Positions 10,881 to 22,450 of a DNA stretch of 64,000 nt are shown here, in pieces. Source of the DNA: Hoplostethus atlanticus (taxonomy: Eukaryota > Chordata > Actinopteri > Trachichthyiformes > Trachichthyidae). The stretch's first letter is position 1; each line of letters begins with the position of its first letter. A program made the translations under genes and the position numbers. A model generated the notes under the pieces. The model did no database searches. It saw only the letters and a program-made list of their open reading frames with translations, and was not told the DNA's origin. The DNA is taken from NCBI GenBank assembly GCA_034670405.1, contig JAXDDX010000178.1, positions 734,176 to 798,175 of the forward strand, given 5' to 3'.

Positions 10881-11963
10881 TAAGTATCATAATATAGTAT
10901 CATAATCAAGTGGCATGATGGGAAACTCCTCCAGGTCATATTATATAATCACTTGATGGCTTTACATATGATCCCATTTCTCACTGAAGGATGAAGCCCT
11001 AACTCTTGATGTTCTCACTGATGAGCATGGTGTTAAAAAGGGACCGTTGCTCCAGCACGTAGAGGAGAGTCATCAAGTACTGATGTCTTCTACACTCTGT
11101 CTTGACACCTCTGTGTGGGAGGAGGGAGACCACTAGCTCCTCTAATAAGGTAATGAAGGAAGCAGTCAGCTCACACAGCAACGGCACCCTTGCCAACATA
11201 GCATACACCTGTAAAGTGATTATGTGCTGCAATGTGCATGAGCGCCGACACCCACGTTTTCTCTATTAGAGTTCACAGAGTTAGACTATTCAACTGAAGC
11301 AGGCCAGGGATCACATTACACTCACGGCTGAGCAGGAAGACTGTGAAGTGGGAGGCTCTGGTGTGTTGCTCTGGAAGACTAATAATGCAAGGATCATAGA
11401 CCTTCATTCACTAGCCTTAGTGTATCAATTTCAATTTGCTTTATTGGCATGACAAGACAATATCCTGCCAGTCATGCAGTGATGATTAATCCATACCGAC
11501 GGTAGGTATGAAGGAAGCCTGGAACCTTTCATTTTATAGTGAATTGAATTATTGACAATAATATGTTTTGGTTATTTTCACTAGACAAGATATGTTATAT
11601 ATGTAATACTAATACTATAATATAATCTAAAGGAAATTTCTCCTTTCTCAAATGTATCACAACAATGGTGCATCTTTCTACTTAGAGAGTTGTTTTGTTT
11701 ACCTATATTCAAGAGAGCATGCTAGAGAGTGGTGCCGCGATAGACCTTGTGCTTGTAGCAAGCTGAAAGGATGTGGGCGGGAACAAAAAAAAGCCTTCAA
11801 ATGACACGTGAGATTCATCAATGACCTTTTATTTCTCAAATTCAGACAAATGTACTGTATCTCCTCAGGCCTATGGAGTCCTTTAGCGTTATACATTTTC
11901 CAGGTTGTTTTTTTCCAGGCCATTGCCTTCCATTAAAGTTGTTTTGGAATGTGCATGATGCAA
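10881..11963. other. Non-coding stretch with short repeat-like fragment
   Basis: No gene recognised. The sequence CAATTTCAATTTGCTTTATT at about 11,426-11,445 resembles a tail or 3' UTR motif frequent in fish interspersed repeats, but it is too short to classify. Confidence 0.4.
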
Positions 11964-12000
11964 AGTCAGTCAGTCAGTCAGTCAGTCAGTCAGTCAGTCA

Positions 12001-12076
<76 letters not shown>
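11964..12076. repeat. Compound microsatellite (AGTC)n-(TGTC)n-(CT)n
   Basis: Roughly nine AGTC units (11,964-12,001) pass into seven TGTC units (to about 12,030) and then a CT run (to 12,076). Each step is a one-base change of the unit, so the array probably grew by mutation and re-expansion of a single seed. Confidence 0.95.
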
Positions 12077-12079
<3 letters not shown>

Positions 12080-12929
12080 CTTCTCCCTTTGAAGCAGAGC
12101 TTTAAGCTCCTAAGCTGAAATCTTGTGGGTGTGCTGTAATGCATTACTGAAAAGAAAAAAAAACCTGCTTGTTGTCTTGGTGGTGGTTTGTATTTTTGCT
12201 TCTATTACAGCCGGAAATAAGGCGCCCTCAGTTAATCAGCTGCTGTCTCCACCTGTGAGAATTACAGGCCTGGAGGGGGAGTCGTACATTTTGAAAGCAC
12301 ACAGTACTGTGTGTAGGAGACAGCGAAAGTGCTAATTACTGTACCAATTGTTACATTAATTGCGAGTCATAGTGAGACACTTTTCTGCTCAGTTGGATCT
12401 TTTTCAAGTGAAGGGCTTGGGGGGGCTCAGTAATAAAAAGAATAAGCCCACACCGCTCACTATGCCTGAGGAAAATCATGGCACAACATATGCTTACACT
12501 TAAAATGTTTTTTAGCAGAATCAGCTTGGTATTTGGCCACTACATCTCCGATCATGACTGGATTTGTGCAACATCACAAATAGCAATGCTAACTGGGCAG
12601 TGACAAGAAAGAAGAAAGCATTACATTTCTGGTCTACACCAATGCAACAACACTTTACCACACACGAAGACCACTTAAACCAATAGTGAGAGCAATATAT
12701 TCAGCATAAACTATCATGTTAAGGAATAATATGACATATGACACAAACAGATATAAAAGTAATAACATTTTCACCAAACTAAACGCCCGTTTTGCTACTT
12801 GACATTTAGTGAATCAACAACACAACATAAGGTATTATGATGGTGCACTATCTAACAATTAAGTATTACTATATTACTGAAATTTGATTGGATGAACTGA
12901 CCAGCTACCTGTGTTGGAGACTGTTTTAA
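12077..12929. other. Non-coding stretch, nothing recognised
   Basis: AT-rich sequence without a recognisable gene or repeat. Confidence 0.45.
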
Positions 12930-13870
12930 GATCTTCTCCGCCGGGCTATTGAAACCTCATCCAGGTGGAGGAGAGACGTGCACAAGTGCATTCAGGAACT
13001 GTTGGGGGTCTGGGTCAGAATACTTCTCTTCAACGTTAGCCGCTATGGCAGAAGTAATATCCCAGACAATCTGTGAATCTGTTGCATTGTGCTTCATCAA
13101 TGTTAGTATGTGTTCAGTGTTCAGTACCCAGCATAGTTTTGAGTGTTTTCAGCGGCCCGAGTACTTGAACCACTTCTTCTGCCACTGCCACATCCTGATC
13201 AGACAGTGTGATGATGTCCTTGATGTGCTTCTTAATACTCTTCTCTGCGTGGGCGAAATACACAGCAGCTTGCGGTGGAAGCGTGCAGTTGCTGCAATTG
13301 TTGTACTCCAGTGAGAAAAAAGTCTGTTTCGACCTTCAACCCCTTTTGTGGTGCTAGTTTCACTTGAGGGCAAAACTCTCTATCTGTAGCAACAATCCAG
13401 CCTCAACTGCAGCTAACAATGTTCTTACCATAATCAGTTGTCACGGGGATCGCAGCATCGGGTCTAGTAGGTCTCCATTGAGTGTCTGTACACCCCAGCA
13501 GCTCTGCTAGATTTTCACTAGTGTGAGCATCATATGTGGAGAGTTTGAAGGACTGGATGTTCAATTTCCCAATCTTTCATTAATGCATTGTGCTGCGAAG
13601 GTCACGTAGTTCTGTGTTGCTCTGGATGTCTTGCCTTGACAGCCCATCAGTTGTGGAGGCAATTAATTCTGCAGGCGCTCAGGCCCTTGATAACTTTACA
13701 TCATTATACAGCTGGGGCAACACGTTTGTGCTGAAATGCAGTCTGCCTGGTAATTAATGGTGTGGTTCTAGGAATAATGGCCGCATATCTCATGCCATGA
13801 ACACTCCTATACCATTAATAATTTCTATTGCGCGACTAGACTTGGCTGAATGTTTAATTTTGAATGCAGC
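12930..13870 (-). pseudogene. hAT transposase pseudogene (ZBED1/4/6-like)
   Basis: The minus strand reads as a decayed hAT transposase of the ZBED-containing type. From the N-terminal side the order is KSSRAIEIINGIGVFMA, a stop, then DMRPL (near 13,845-13,780; family pattern 'AxxIxxFIAxDMxP'); LPGRLHFSTNVLPQLYNDVK (near 13,755-13,695; 'xPSRxHFxxxxxPxLY'); STTDGLS (near 13,660; 'xTTDGWTS'); and ENLAELLG then PDAAIPVTTDYGKNIV (near 13,530-13,425; 'ExLxxxLxxW...AVVTDNAxN'). Further degraded sequence follows to about 12,930. Several stops and at least one frameshift are present. It belongs to a different hAT branch from the pseudogene at 1191-2046. No terminal repeats were found. Confidence 0.7.
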
Positions 13871-14436
13871 TGGAAGCGTGGCCTGAGTCAGTGTTTCCCC
13901 CTTTATCCTATAATTGTTGGTACAATTCGGGTTCCGAACTGCTGAGTGGGCCGTCTTCAAGCCAGCAGTGTCAGCGGTCCCATTATCTTCTTGTTGTTGT
14001 TGAAATCAAGAGCAAGGTTAGAAATTATTGAGTAGTGTTGGAATTTAGGTGTCGGTACAAGCGGTAGTGTTGGCAGTTTTTAGTTGTAGTTGGTGTTGAG
14101 AGCAGGTGTCGAGGGGGGTTGTTCTGGGACGCCAGAAATCACTGTTGACTTCTGGAGGTGTTGTGGGCCTAAATCAACGAAGCATCTGTGATGGGAGGTG
14201 CCCACTTGATAACCCCACTGACATACCCACAACCACACACAAACACACACAACCCTGTAGATTAGGTGGCTAGTGAATGGTGACTATGGTGAAATGCACA
14301 AAGGCATTTTATATTATGGCACAAAGGATGACATCACATCCTGTCTATTGGTAAATCCCAGATCAATTTCCTTGTTCGGCCATTGTGTTGCTTGTGCTGG
14401 AATATGGCACACACGTGTGTCAGTGACACCCAAGTG

Positions 14437-14440
<4 letters not shown>
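13871..14440. other. Non-coding flank of the hAT pseudogene
   Basis: This probably includes the decayed N-terminal side of the hAT element, but I cannot recognise a BED zinc finger or a terminal repeat. CACACA-type sequence occurs at 14,235-14,255. Confidence 0.35.

Positions 14441-14500
<60 letters not shown>
14441..14500. repeat. (AC)n microsatellite
   Basis: About 30 uninterrupted AC units; likely polymorphic in the species. Confidence 0.97.
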
Positions 14501-14504
<4 letters not shown>

Positions 14505-14548
14505 TGACCGTGCTCATCATCGTCTCAATCGTCTTAATCGTCTTAATA

Positions 14549-14724
14549 CAGGTTCTCAATCCTGGTCCTCGGGGTCCGGATCCCTGCTGGTTTTCATTAC
14601 AGCTGTCTAATCAGAGACTGATTTACACCTGGGACATCAAATGAATGCAATTAACTACTTGGCGGGATAGAAAACCAGCAGGGCTCTGGGCGCCCAAGGA
14701 CCAGGACTGGAAACCACAGCACTG
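14549..14724. mobile_element. hAT non-autonomous element (MITE)
   Basis: The left end, CAGGTTCTCAATCCTGGTCC, and the right end, whose complement contains GTTTCCAGTCCTGGTCCTTG, are inverted repeats of the 'CAGTGGTTCTCAAxCCTGGTCCT' type seen in fish hAT MITEs. The subterminal TCCCTGCTGGTTTTC pairs with GAAAACCAGCAGGG-like sequence near 14,670-14,685. The element is 176 bp with no coding capacity. I could not define an 8-bp target-site duplication, perhaps because the left end has lost bases. Confidence 0.75.
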
Positions 14725-15305
14725 AAAATTTCCAGGTCCAATGAGTGGCCTTCCGTCTTCTTCGACAGAGAAAGAAAATAGTTGCATCAGTATAGCGTTA
14801 CCCTGCCACTTGCCGATAAACAGCAATCGTCCAAACAGCTTTTACTTTGAATTATCGAAATTGAACGTGGGTAATTTTGATTTTCAATACAAAATAGTGA
14901 AATCCTGATGTCTATGGAGCCCGTCCCAAGCATCTATGTGCAGTTTCGTTGCACTAGCTTTAAGTGTAGAAGAATTCTCACGTGTAGAAGAATTCTCACT
15001 TACTGTTTGCACAACTTCACCATCAACTTTGTTTGTGTTCAATATGTTGTGAAGAATGGATCAACTTTGTGGGAGAAATAGCAAACATTTTGGAAAACTA
15101 TCAAGGCAGAAATTAAACCAGTATGTGCAATTTTCAGCCCTCTGATGAATGAAAAAATGATATTTTAGAGTCGTTTTTATCCAATTTGTGTTTTTTTGTT
15201 CTAAAGAATTGAGTTTAAAAATTGCTCTCCGGTACTGAGTTTCATTTCAAGCTCATGCCACGGGTTGATTGACATGTGGGAGAGCGAAGCGAGGGCCGGA
15301 CTTAC
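14725..15305. other. Non-coding stretch (possibly intronic)
   Basis: No element recognised. It includes a small direct repeat of GTAGAAGAATTCTCAC near 14,966-14,998. It would be the start of the first intron if the exon at 15,306-15,392 is real. Confidence 0.4.
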
Positions 15306-15392
15306 CTCGACCTGAACACTGGCGGCAGCAGTGTGCGTGTTGCTCAGAAGCAGCAAAGTACCAACAAAGTATTTGAGGCGCCTGTCAGCCAT
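15306..15392 (-). CDS. Candidate first coding exon of a secreted or membrane protein
   Basis: On the minus strand an ATG in good Kozak context (CAAAGATGG) opens 29 codons that end exactly at a consensus splice donor (GAG|GTAAGT, intron side 15,305-15,301). The encoded start MADRRLKYFVGTLLLL is basic and then hydrophobic, and THTAAAS a few residues later suits a signal-peptidase site, so the product would enter the secretory pathway. The exon is 87 nt and ends in phase 0. A second in-frame ATG lies four codons upstream (at 15,404) in weaker context. I cannot identify the gene, and I found no second exon to the left, where it should lie. The combination of signal peptide, Kozak context and perfect donor is unlikely by chance but unproven. 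Confidence 0.45.
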
Positions 15393-16919
15393 CTTTGATT
15401 TCATTACAATGGAGATGCTGGAGTATGCCTATCTTTATCAAAGTCTAAAAGTTTACGCGTGCACAGGAGATGTAGCGCGTGCCACATCTAAGTGAGTGAA
15501 GGATCACGGACAAGTGAAAGTGAAATTCGACATTTTTTTTGTGATAGAGCTCTCCAACTTTCACAGGGGATAAAGTCAATGGAGCAGGACAGGACCCTTT
15601 AGGAGAGGTAAAAAACGATGAAAGACTCCCAAAGGGTCCTGTATCAGGGCTAGAGCTGATGGATGAATCCCTTTGTTATCTTCAATAAGAGCAGCAGCCT
15701 GTGCTCTACCAGTGGCTATGTCACTGGGGTGACAACCCAGCATTTCTCTGAATGCTATGTATTTTCTTTTTTATTATTTTGCCTCCTGCAGTAGCCTTCT
15801 TTTATATCAATACTGTTCTTTGCAGCTGCTTGACACTTATCAACGTGCCTTCAGGCTAGAGTGGCTCCGGGTTGTTGCTTCGGTAAATTAGAATTCCCCA
15901 AATTGATTATGTACAAGCAGGTTTTTGATTGAGCACAGTATAATCTGGAATAGGGAACATGAATGTGAATATCTGAAGTAAAGTGAGCGATAAAAACAAG
16001 AAGCACAGCAGCAGAAGGGGCATTTTGTTTGTTTTGGCTTCAGGCCAATCAGGACCAATCAGTAGTCCTGTCTCACTCTCACAAACACACGAACACCAGT
16101 AGGATGCCTCTTTCTCACACACACCAACACGCACGCAAACCTACAGAACCATTCGTCAGTGGGTAATTACATTTAGCAGCCCCGACTATATAATAATTAA
16201 ATAATAATTAAATACTTCTTGTTCCATTCATCACTGGCAAAGGGATACAAAGAAAGAAACGTGCAACATAAACTACAGCCGGTCTGCATAATGAAAGACA
16301 AAACAGATTCTATCCAATCAAAAGACACAAAGCTATCAGACAAGAGAGGTGACACAAAACATTCAGAGTCCATGATTAACTTCCTGACTGGAATCTCAAT
16401 GCGGAAACACATCCGAGATCCCAATCATACAATGTGGCCAGATGCCCGACGGCTACACGGCACAGACAGCTAATACAGTTGCAGCAAGGTGCCCATTGCT
16501 TCCGTGACGCCGCTGCTGCTCTCTCACTTTAACGGATGCCTCCCTTGTTGGGTGACGTTAAATATCGACCCGTCCCACATCGCCTACAGGTTTATTCAAT
16601 ATATAGATATAGCTCTCCCACAGCTCAGTGAAAACATCTGCCTACAGCTCTTTCAAAACACATCTGTTAACAGTGGCATGTACGAGTGCATCCCCCTGCA
16701 CAAAGGCATGAATACATTCGACATCTTTAATAATTCAGTTCGGTGAGTTTGTAATGACTGAAGTATTTTACGGAGCATCAATCTATATAGGTGCACACAC
16801 ACACAACCACAAAATGTTGATAGATTATAGGCCACAGACATTGGCCAGCATATCGAGATTCTGTTGAGAGCGATAGTGTTGTTTGGTGTTGTCTTAATGT
16901 TGTGAGCACAGGGGACCAG
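15393..16919. other. Non-coding stretch; possible upstream region of the 15.3-kb exon
   Basis: If the minus-strand exon is real, this holds its 5' UTR and promoter. I see no clear TATA box or CpG island. The rest is unremarkable, with AT-rich repeats around 16,190-16,215. Confidence 0.35.
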
Positions 16920-17212
16920 GCTCTGCTAGAGCCGAGGTGATCGAACTGTCACTTTGGCTGATCTGAAGGACAGGCACGACTCGCTGAGCCTTGTGGCCCA
17001 TGCTGCTGCTGGGAGGGTGTGGGAGGTGTACTCCTACATGGGGCCCAGTCCTCCACCTTCATGGTGATCAATCTCCCCAGCTCGGACAGTATGTGTGGGC
17101 TTTGACTCTGGCCTCCTGCTTATTGGCCCCCCAATACCTCTCAGACACCTGGCTGACTGAGGGACAGTGCCCAAACTCGCATTATACAAAGCATCACCCA
17201 TCGTTCATGTGA
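16920..17212 (+). other. Coding-like stretch, unidentified
   Basis: GC-richer than its surroundings. From about 16,930 one frame reads through RTVTLADLKDRHDSLSLVAH and GRVWEVYSYMGPSPPP before a stop near 17,065; a second frame then stays open to 17,212 with LGQYVWALTLASCLLAPQYL. The switch of frame suggests a broken gene or transposon piece rather than an active exon. I do not recognise the protein. It may also be chance. Confidence 0.2.
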
Positions 17213-18769
17213 ATACGATCAAATATGATCTGCTCCATTTCCACCAGCTTCCCTTGAAGAATAATGATATCTGCCTGCTGAGAGAACAGAAACCGAGCAG
17301 AGAGTTTTGTGTGTGTTTTAAAGCTACGGTACCCACAATCCTCTGCTTTACGTGGGTGGCGAAAAGAAAGAAAAAGACCGGCAGAGCGAGGGATAAGAAG
17401 ATAGATGTTTCCTGGATATTGTTTGTTTGGCCCCAGTGTGTTTAAGAGTTACAAGGTCGTGGATGACAGGAGGTCATCCGAGTGTGGAATGGTGAAGTAT
17501 CATATCATATCATTTGTTTTTTTTCTTTCTGTTCATTTACACACTATTGTCATAAATAGCAGGATGGTCCCGTTTAGGCCTAATTATTATCTGGCTTGTT
17601 TGTGTGTGATTTCTGCCAAGGAAGCATGCAGGCTTTCCTCCCAAACATCAAGGTCATTTGTAATCCCCGCGTGTAGCTGATGCATCTTGTCTTCCCGGTT
17701 TATTTGAGTTGGGTTATAATCACATCATTCCAATCATCCCCTGCCATCTTCATCATCACGCATTTTCAGCCTCAGAGAAGATACGGATGCTGCGTGATTT
17801 AGATTATCCATTTCCCCCCATGTAGATAATACAGTTTTTCATCACAGTCCAAAGTGAGGCGTTAAAACAGCCAGTGAAAGTCGATGGGTGATAAAAAACA
17901 GTCAAACCCAATTCATTTCCAGAATGTGCTGTATAATTTGTATTAGCGCTTGTTTAGTGGGTGGGGGAACAACTGAGGCAAGTGAGGCAGACAGGAGTGA
18001 TAATCTCTGAGTAAGTCACTGTGTTAAATTAGGGTGGTCTGATATCTGTGTCACAGGGAACATCTGCAGTGGAAACAGAAGAAGGCTAATGAGTGATTGC
18101 AACTAATAATCAACCAATTAGGAATCAAAACAATAACCATGGCAAGACGGGCAAAGTGAGTTAGGGACTGTAAAGGGACTGTATCAATGCTGATTGTAAA
18201 AATAACAACCATTTATACTACTACACAATATACAGTGGTTGCATATTGGAATTATCTGAAGTACCAGTGGACTTAAGGGCAAGATAACAAGCTAGTTACA
18301 TGAAAGGGCTTGCCATGAGGAAAAAAAAGGAAAAAAATCTATTACTACCAAAACAATCTACTAAACACACAATATACAATAAGATAAGAGAGCAAGAAAA
18401 ACAGAAATAAATGAAGCGAGCCATTGGATGACGGATGAGGATAATGGATGAGTCAATGTACAGGCTGTGTCTAGACAGTGAGTAAATAGATGGTTCTCAT
18501 ACAGAGACCTAACATGCTGTCCAACTATAATTTAGTTTCCGTACATTTGTATCATTCTGTGACTGACAGTTCTTGTGATTGTAAAAGATTGGCTAAAATA
18601 ACAGGCTGGATCCAAACAGAGGCAGAACAGAGTAGAGACGTGCAGTATAGCGAAAGCACGGCAGAGTGAGCACGCTGACAACACACCAATTACCAATATT
18701 TGAAATAAAAAGGAGCAAACACTGTTAAGCAAGGACTTTCGGAAGATAAATGGAAGGTGGCTACTGGCG
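17213..18769. other. Non-coding stretch, nothing recognised
   Basis: No recognisable gene or repeat. The sequence around 17,757-17,890 is fairly complex and might be conserved regulatory DNA, but that cannot be judged without alignment. Confidence 0.4.
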
Positions 18770-19205
18770 GCTGAGGTCTGGAACAATGTTCTCCAGAAGT
18801 GGAATTCTGTTTTTATGTCTGACGAAAACCAAACGCATTAAAAACTTCATACCAACGGTCAAACATGGTGGCGACAGCATCACGGATTGGGGATGCTTTG
18901 CTGCATCAGCACCTGGACCACTGGCCAGTATTGACGGACACCATGAAACCTGTTCTGTATCCATCAGTCTGTGAGCTGAAGCTGAAGCACAGCTGGGTCA
19001 TGCAGCAAAATGATGATCCTAAAAACACACACGGGTTGTGTTGAAAAACCCAGCAATGTAACTCAGCTGAAGCAGTTCTGTTGGAAACCTGTGAGAGACT
19101 GATCAATTATTACAGGAAACATTTAGCTGCAGTTATTGATAAAGTCCAAGTTGAATACATTTTTCACACCGATACATGGATTGCTCTATAGAGGAAATAA
19201 GTATC
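18770..19205 (+). pseudogene. Tc1/mariner transposase fragment
   Basis: The nucleotide sequence follows the catalytic half of fish Tc1 transposases: ...AAACATGGTGGCGACAGCAT and TGGGGATGCTTTGCTGC correspond to 'VKHGGGSIMVWGCF(A)A', then GTCATGCAGCAAAATGATGA corresponds to the 'VMQQDNDPKH' catalytic block, then a C-terminal region near 19,085-19,140. A 3' flank with AATAAGTATCGAAATT follows. The D-D-E triad cannot be intact: the frame is broken and much of the sequence between the second aspartate block and the C-terminus is deleted. No inverted repeats were found, so both ends are approximate. Confidence 0.75.
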
Positions 19206-21770
19206 GAAATTTGTGTTGATTGTTCACTCAGGGTCCCTTTGAAGAACTACAAAGATCAGAAAATTCAGAAAATCAGACAGGAGGTGGTACCTTTTCATGG
19301 CACTACAGCTACAGTGGGTCAGCCGTGCAGTGTCATGCTATAGCAATTTGGGAAGGCAGGGACTTCGGATGGAGAGGAGTAATATCCTTGCTTTGCTGCT
19401 CAGAACAAATGGTTTTATACAAACAATTTTTCAGATAGTTTGACACTTGTTGAGAGGATCCCCGGGTGTCAGGAAAATCCATAAACTAATGCGACCTCAA
19501 TGATTTATGTAGCTGTAAACAAAACATGTTATCCATCGTCGGTAGCTGGAGTTCAGTATCTACTTCATTTCCTGTGACGGCAGCGATCCAATTATTCCTG
19601 TGAATGCTGGAAAACATGTAAACCACTTAAACAATTCTGAGTGATCCCTTGCATCCCACCTCTCTGATGGGAGTCATGGCTTCCGGACTGACAATGCCTC
19701 TAGACCACGAGCGCAAGTGGTTTGAAGAGCGTGACAACGATGGGCAGGCATATGCCAAAGTGTGCTCACCGCCGGGTGCGATGCCAATAGCGTTTTACGA
19801 GTGGTTCTGAAACGGCAACAGGGGTTGTGTTTTCCACCACAATCATAAACACGGGAGTGCCTAGAGGATCACGCAAAATCGTTATGCTGGCGGTGATTAG
19901 CGGTGAATTTGCCCATTAAGAGATTAATGGACTAAGAGCACTGCACGCCATTACAGACCCAGGCAAGCGCCGCACATCATTTCAGACCCACCGTCACTGA
20001 GGGAAATCTTCATGCCAGCGGTTTCATTTATTTTGACCGTACCCGGAGTCGATGCGTGTACACACTCATCCACAATTTAAAAAGAAGTCCAAAAAACGCA
20101 AAAGGCTCAATGGCTACACTCAAAAGGCACTGCGCTGACTTTCATATTCTCAAGTAGGAGAGGAGCTGAGAGGCGTTCAATGGCCCTCCTCTGGTGCTCA
20201 TTTCTACTCGAGCGAGTCCCCTGTGATCTGAGATTAGTCTCTCAAAAAGCCATGTTGCACCTGTAATCTTGCTAGGAAGACCGTGTTTCTATTCGGCTCA
20301 GGAAGTGTGTCAAGGTGCCGGGAATATTAACCTTCGTTCACTGTGGTACTGTGTGTGTAGAGGGGGTCTATCATCCCATAGCTGTCCTGCATCTGTCAAA
20401 TATTAGCATATTTTTCAGCTGCTTTGTCGTAAGAAAATTCTCAGTGGAAACCATGTGAAATCTACTTGTTTTGCTGTGCTCTTAATGGCTGCTTACACGC
20501 CCTGTGGCTACTCGGAGCCCTTACACCGTCATCTTTGAGGCTGTATTATGATGAGGGCTACACAAGCAGCACGGGGCAGACAGACACGAAATCCTCCCAA
20601 CGCCATTACGGCCTGAAATGCACTGTTTGTCAAGACTGCGGTACAGCTGCTGGTTCCCTCCTCGCCACCCGAGCCTGTGATCCCCAGGGGTAAGCTGAAT
20701 CTGTCTGCCTACAGGCATCGGTGACTACCTGTCTGCTGTCCAGACTGTCAGCCTGCCGACTGGTTTGTCATTAGGTCTCTCCGTCTGCCTCCACGGTTCA
20801 ATATCTGTCAACAATCTCATTTGCTAGATAAAGCCTTTCATACATTGTGACGGACTATTCAACAGAATAGGCTGCATGTGTCTCTTTGTTTAGGTAAGTG
20901 TGTGTGCTCATATAAACATCTGCCCCCTCGCGTCATGGACTGTCTGACACGAATTGTATCTGATTTCATTATTTAGAGTGTTTTTCTTTTAGCCTTCGTC
21001 ATCATGACTCACAATTAACATCAACAAGCTACTGGCATACGACTGACCCCCTCTTCCTGTCTAGATCACGACCCCGAGAATTGAAGCCTCACTGGGAGAA
21101 AGGGAGGAACAGAAGAATAGGAAAGAAAGATTACAGGAGAGAAGAGGGACAGTGGATAGGGAGGTGGGGGGAAGAGGAGGATCAGTGCTTTTGCCTGACC
21201 TTCCCTGCGGTGGGGTTGGATGGATGGATCGGCTCTGAAAAGACACGGCAAGGCAGCAGCAGATCCAGGGCCCAGTTTCATTTCATACACCGCTGACCCC
21301 CCTCAGAGTGACACTGAACAAGAGATAACCACGCCAACCCTGGCATAAGTTGGCGGGGCACTGAGTCCTCAGCCTTTATCCTTAAACTGCAGGAGTGCTT
21401 CTGGAAAGAGGAACATCCTAACTCAACATTTGGTATTAATACATACGCTGCAGAGGGAGTGGAGTGAATACAGCGATGGACATCTACGTCTCCACTCTCG
21501 GAGAATGGACTGCTAACCCAAGCATACAAAAGCGAGCCATTTAGGCTAGAAATGTGAAATATTTGATAACCCTCAGTATTTCAGTGTGTTATTTTTAGTG
21601 TGTGTGTGTGTGTGTGTACGCATCGCTCCATTTTAAAGATTCCGGTAAAGAGAGGTTGCCAGGACACAAATACTCAAGATTTTGTGGTTGCTCACCAAGC
21701 ATGACAGGGCAGGATGCTCTTAAACTCCTGTGTTGATGCTTGAAGGCAACAAGGACCTAATCATATGCTA
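19206..21770. other. Non-coding stretch with one small open frame
   Basis: No recognised gene. A 47-codon plus-strand frame at 19,667-19,810 is described as an observation. The stretch 19,860-20,060 is complex, non-repetitive sequence that could be conserved regulatory DNA. A GT run lies at about 21,598-21,618. Confidence 0.4.
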
Positions 21771-21830
21771 CAGATTTAGAGCTCAAACTAAGTTTAGTGT
21801 GTGTCAAAAGGAGTTTGAGCTCTAAATCTG
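21771..21830. repeat. Perfect 19-bp inverted repeat (hairpin)
   Basis: CAGATTTAGAGCTCAAACT at 21,771-21,789 is exactly complementary to 21,812-21,830, with a 22-nt spacer. It lies immediately left of a Tc1-like remnant. Function unknown; it may be a small fold-back. Confidence 0.85.
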
Positions 21831-21849
21831 ATACACTGACTATGTTTAT

Positions 21850-22450
21850 ACAGTCCTGCTTCAAAGTGTGTGAACCCTACAGGGAGTGCTCGTTATGTCA
21901 TATATTATAGAGGAATAACCTTCTAAACCCACATATGTCCCACATAAATTGTTTATTTAAGAAAACTGGTTTATTCGACAAGAACTCATATCCCAGTTTG
22001 CAAAAATATGCCAACTCCTTCAATCAATAAGCTTTATCAGTGATGAATCTCCTAGAGCCACTGATCGGTCTCTTCATCTTCCTGGAGGGATTTTCTCCCT
22101 GTCCTCCTTACAGAACTCCACCAACTCAGTGAGTTTTGAGGTCTCACTTGAACATCCGAATCACTAAATGTCTTCTTCCTGAGCCATTTGCTTGAATGCT
22201 TAGATCATCGTCTTGTTGGAACAGCCACTTTCAGTCCAGCTTCAGCTCACAGACTGCTGTCATTTTAAAATGCTCTCAAATTGTATATTATTTGTCTAGC
22301 AGTGGACTGATGGAGCCCAATTCACAATCACATTGGAGCACAAATCTCTTTGATGTCTTTTTGACATTGTTCAAACCATCAAAGTGGTTTGAACATCAAA
22401 CATTGGATAGGGCTACTTTTGTTTCATGGAAAAATGTTTTGTGGGTAATT
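21850..22450 (-). mobile_element. Tc1-like transposon remnant
   Basis: The left edge reads AGTGTGTGAACCCT, matching the terminal repeat of the fish Tc1 family whose ends read 'ACAGTTGCGAGAAAAAGTxTGTGAACCC'. Inside, near 22,205-22,255, the sequence matches the reverse complement of the catalytic block of Tc1 transposases (ATCGTCTTGTTGGAACAGCC and CCAGCTTCAGCTCACAGACT). The transposase is therefore on the minus strand and heavily decayed. The right end is uncertain. Confidence 0.6.

Noticed and set aside
12949..13314. 121-codon plus-strand open frame
   Set aside because: It is the antisense shadow of the minus-strand hAT transposase pseudogene.
14314..14610. Open frames of 75-81 codons across the AC microsatellite
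   Set aside because: They exist only because AC/GT runs lack stop codons (His-Thr or Cys-Val repeats).
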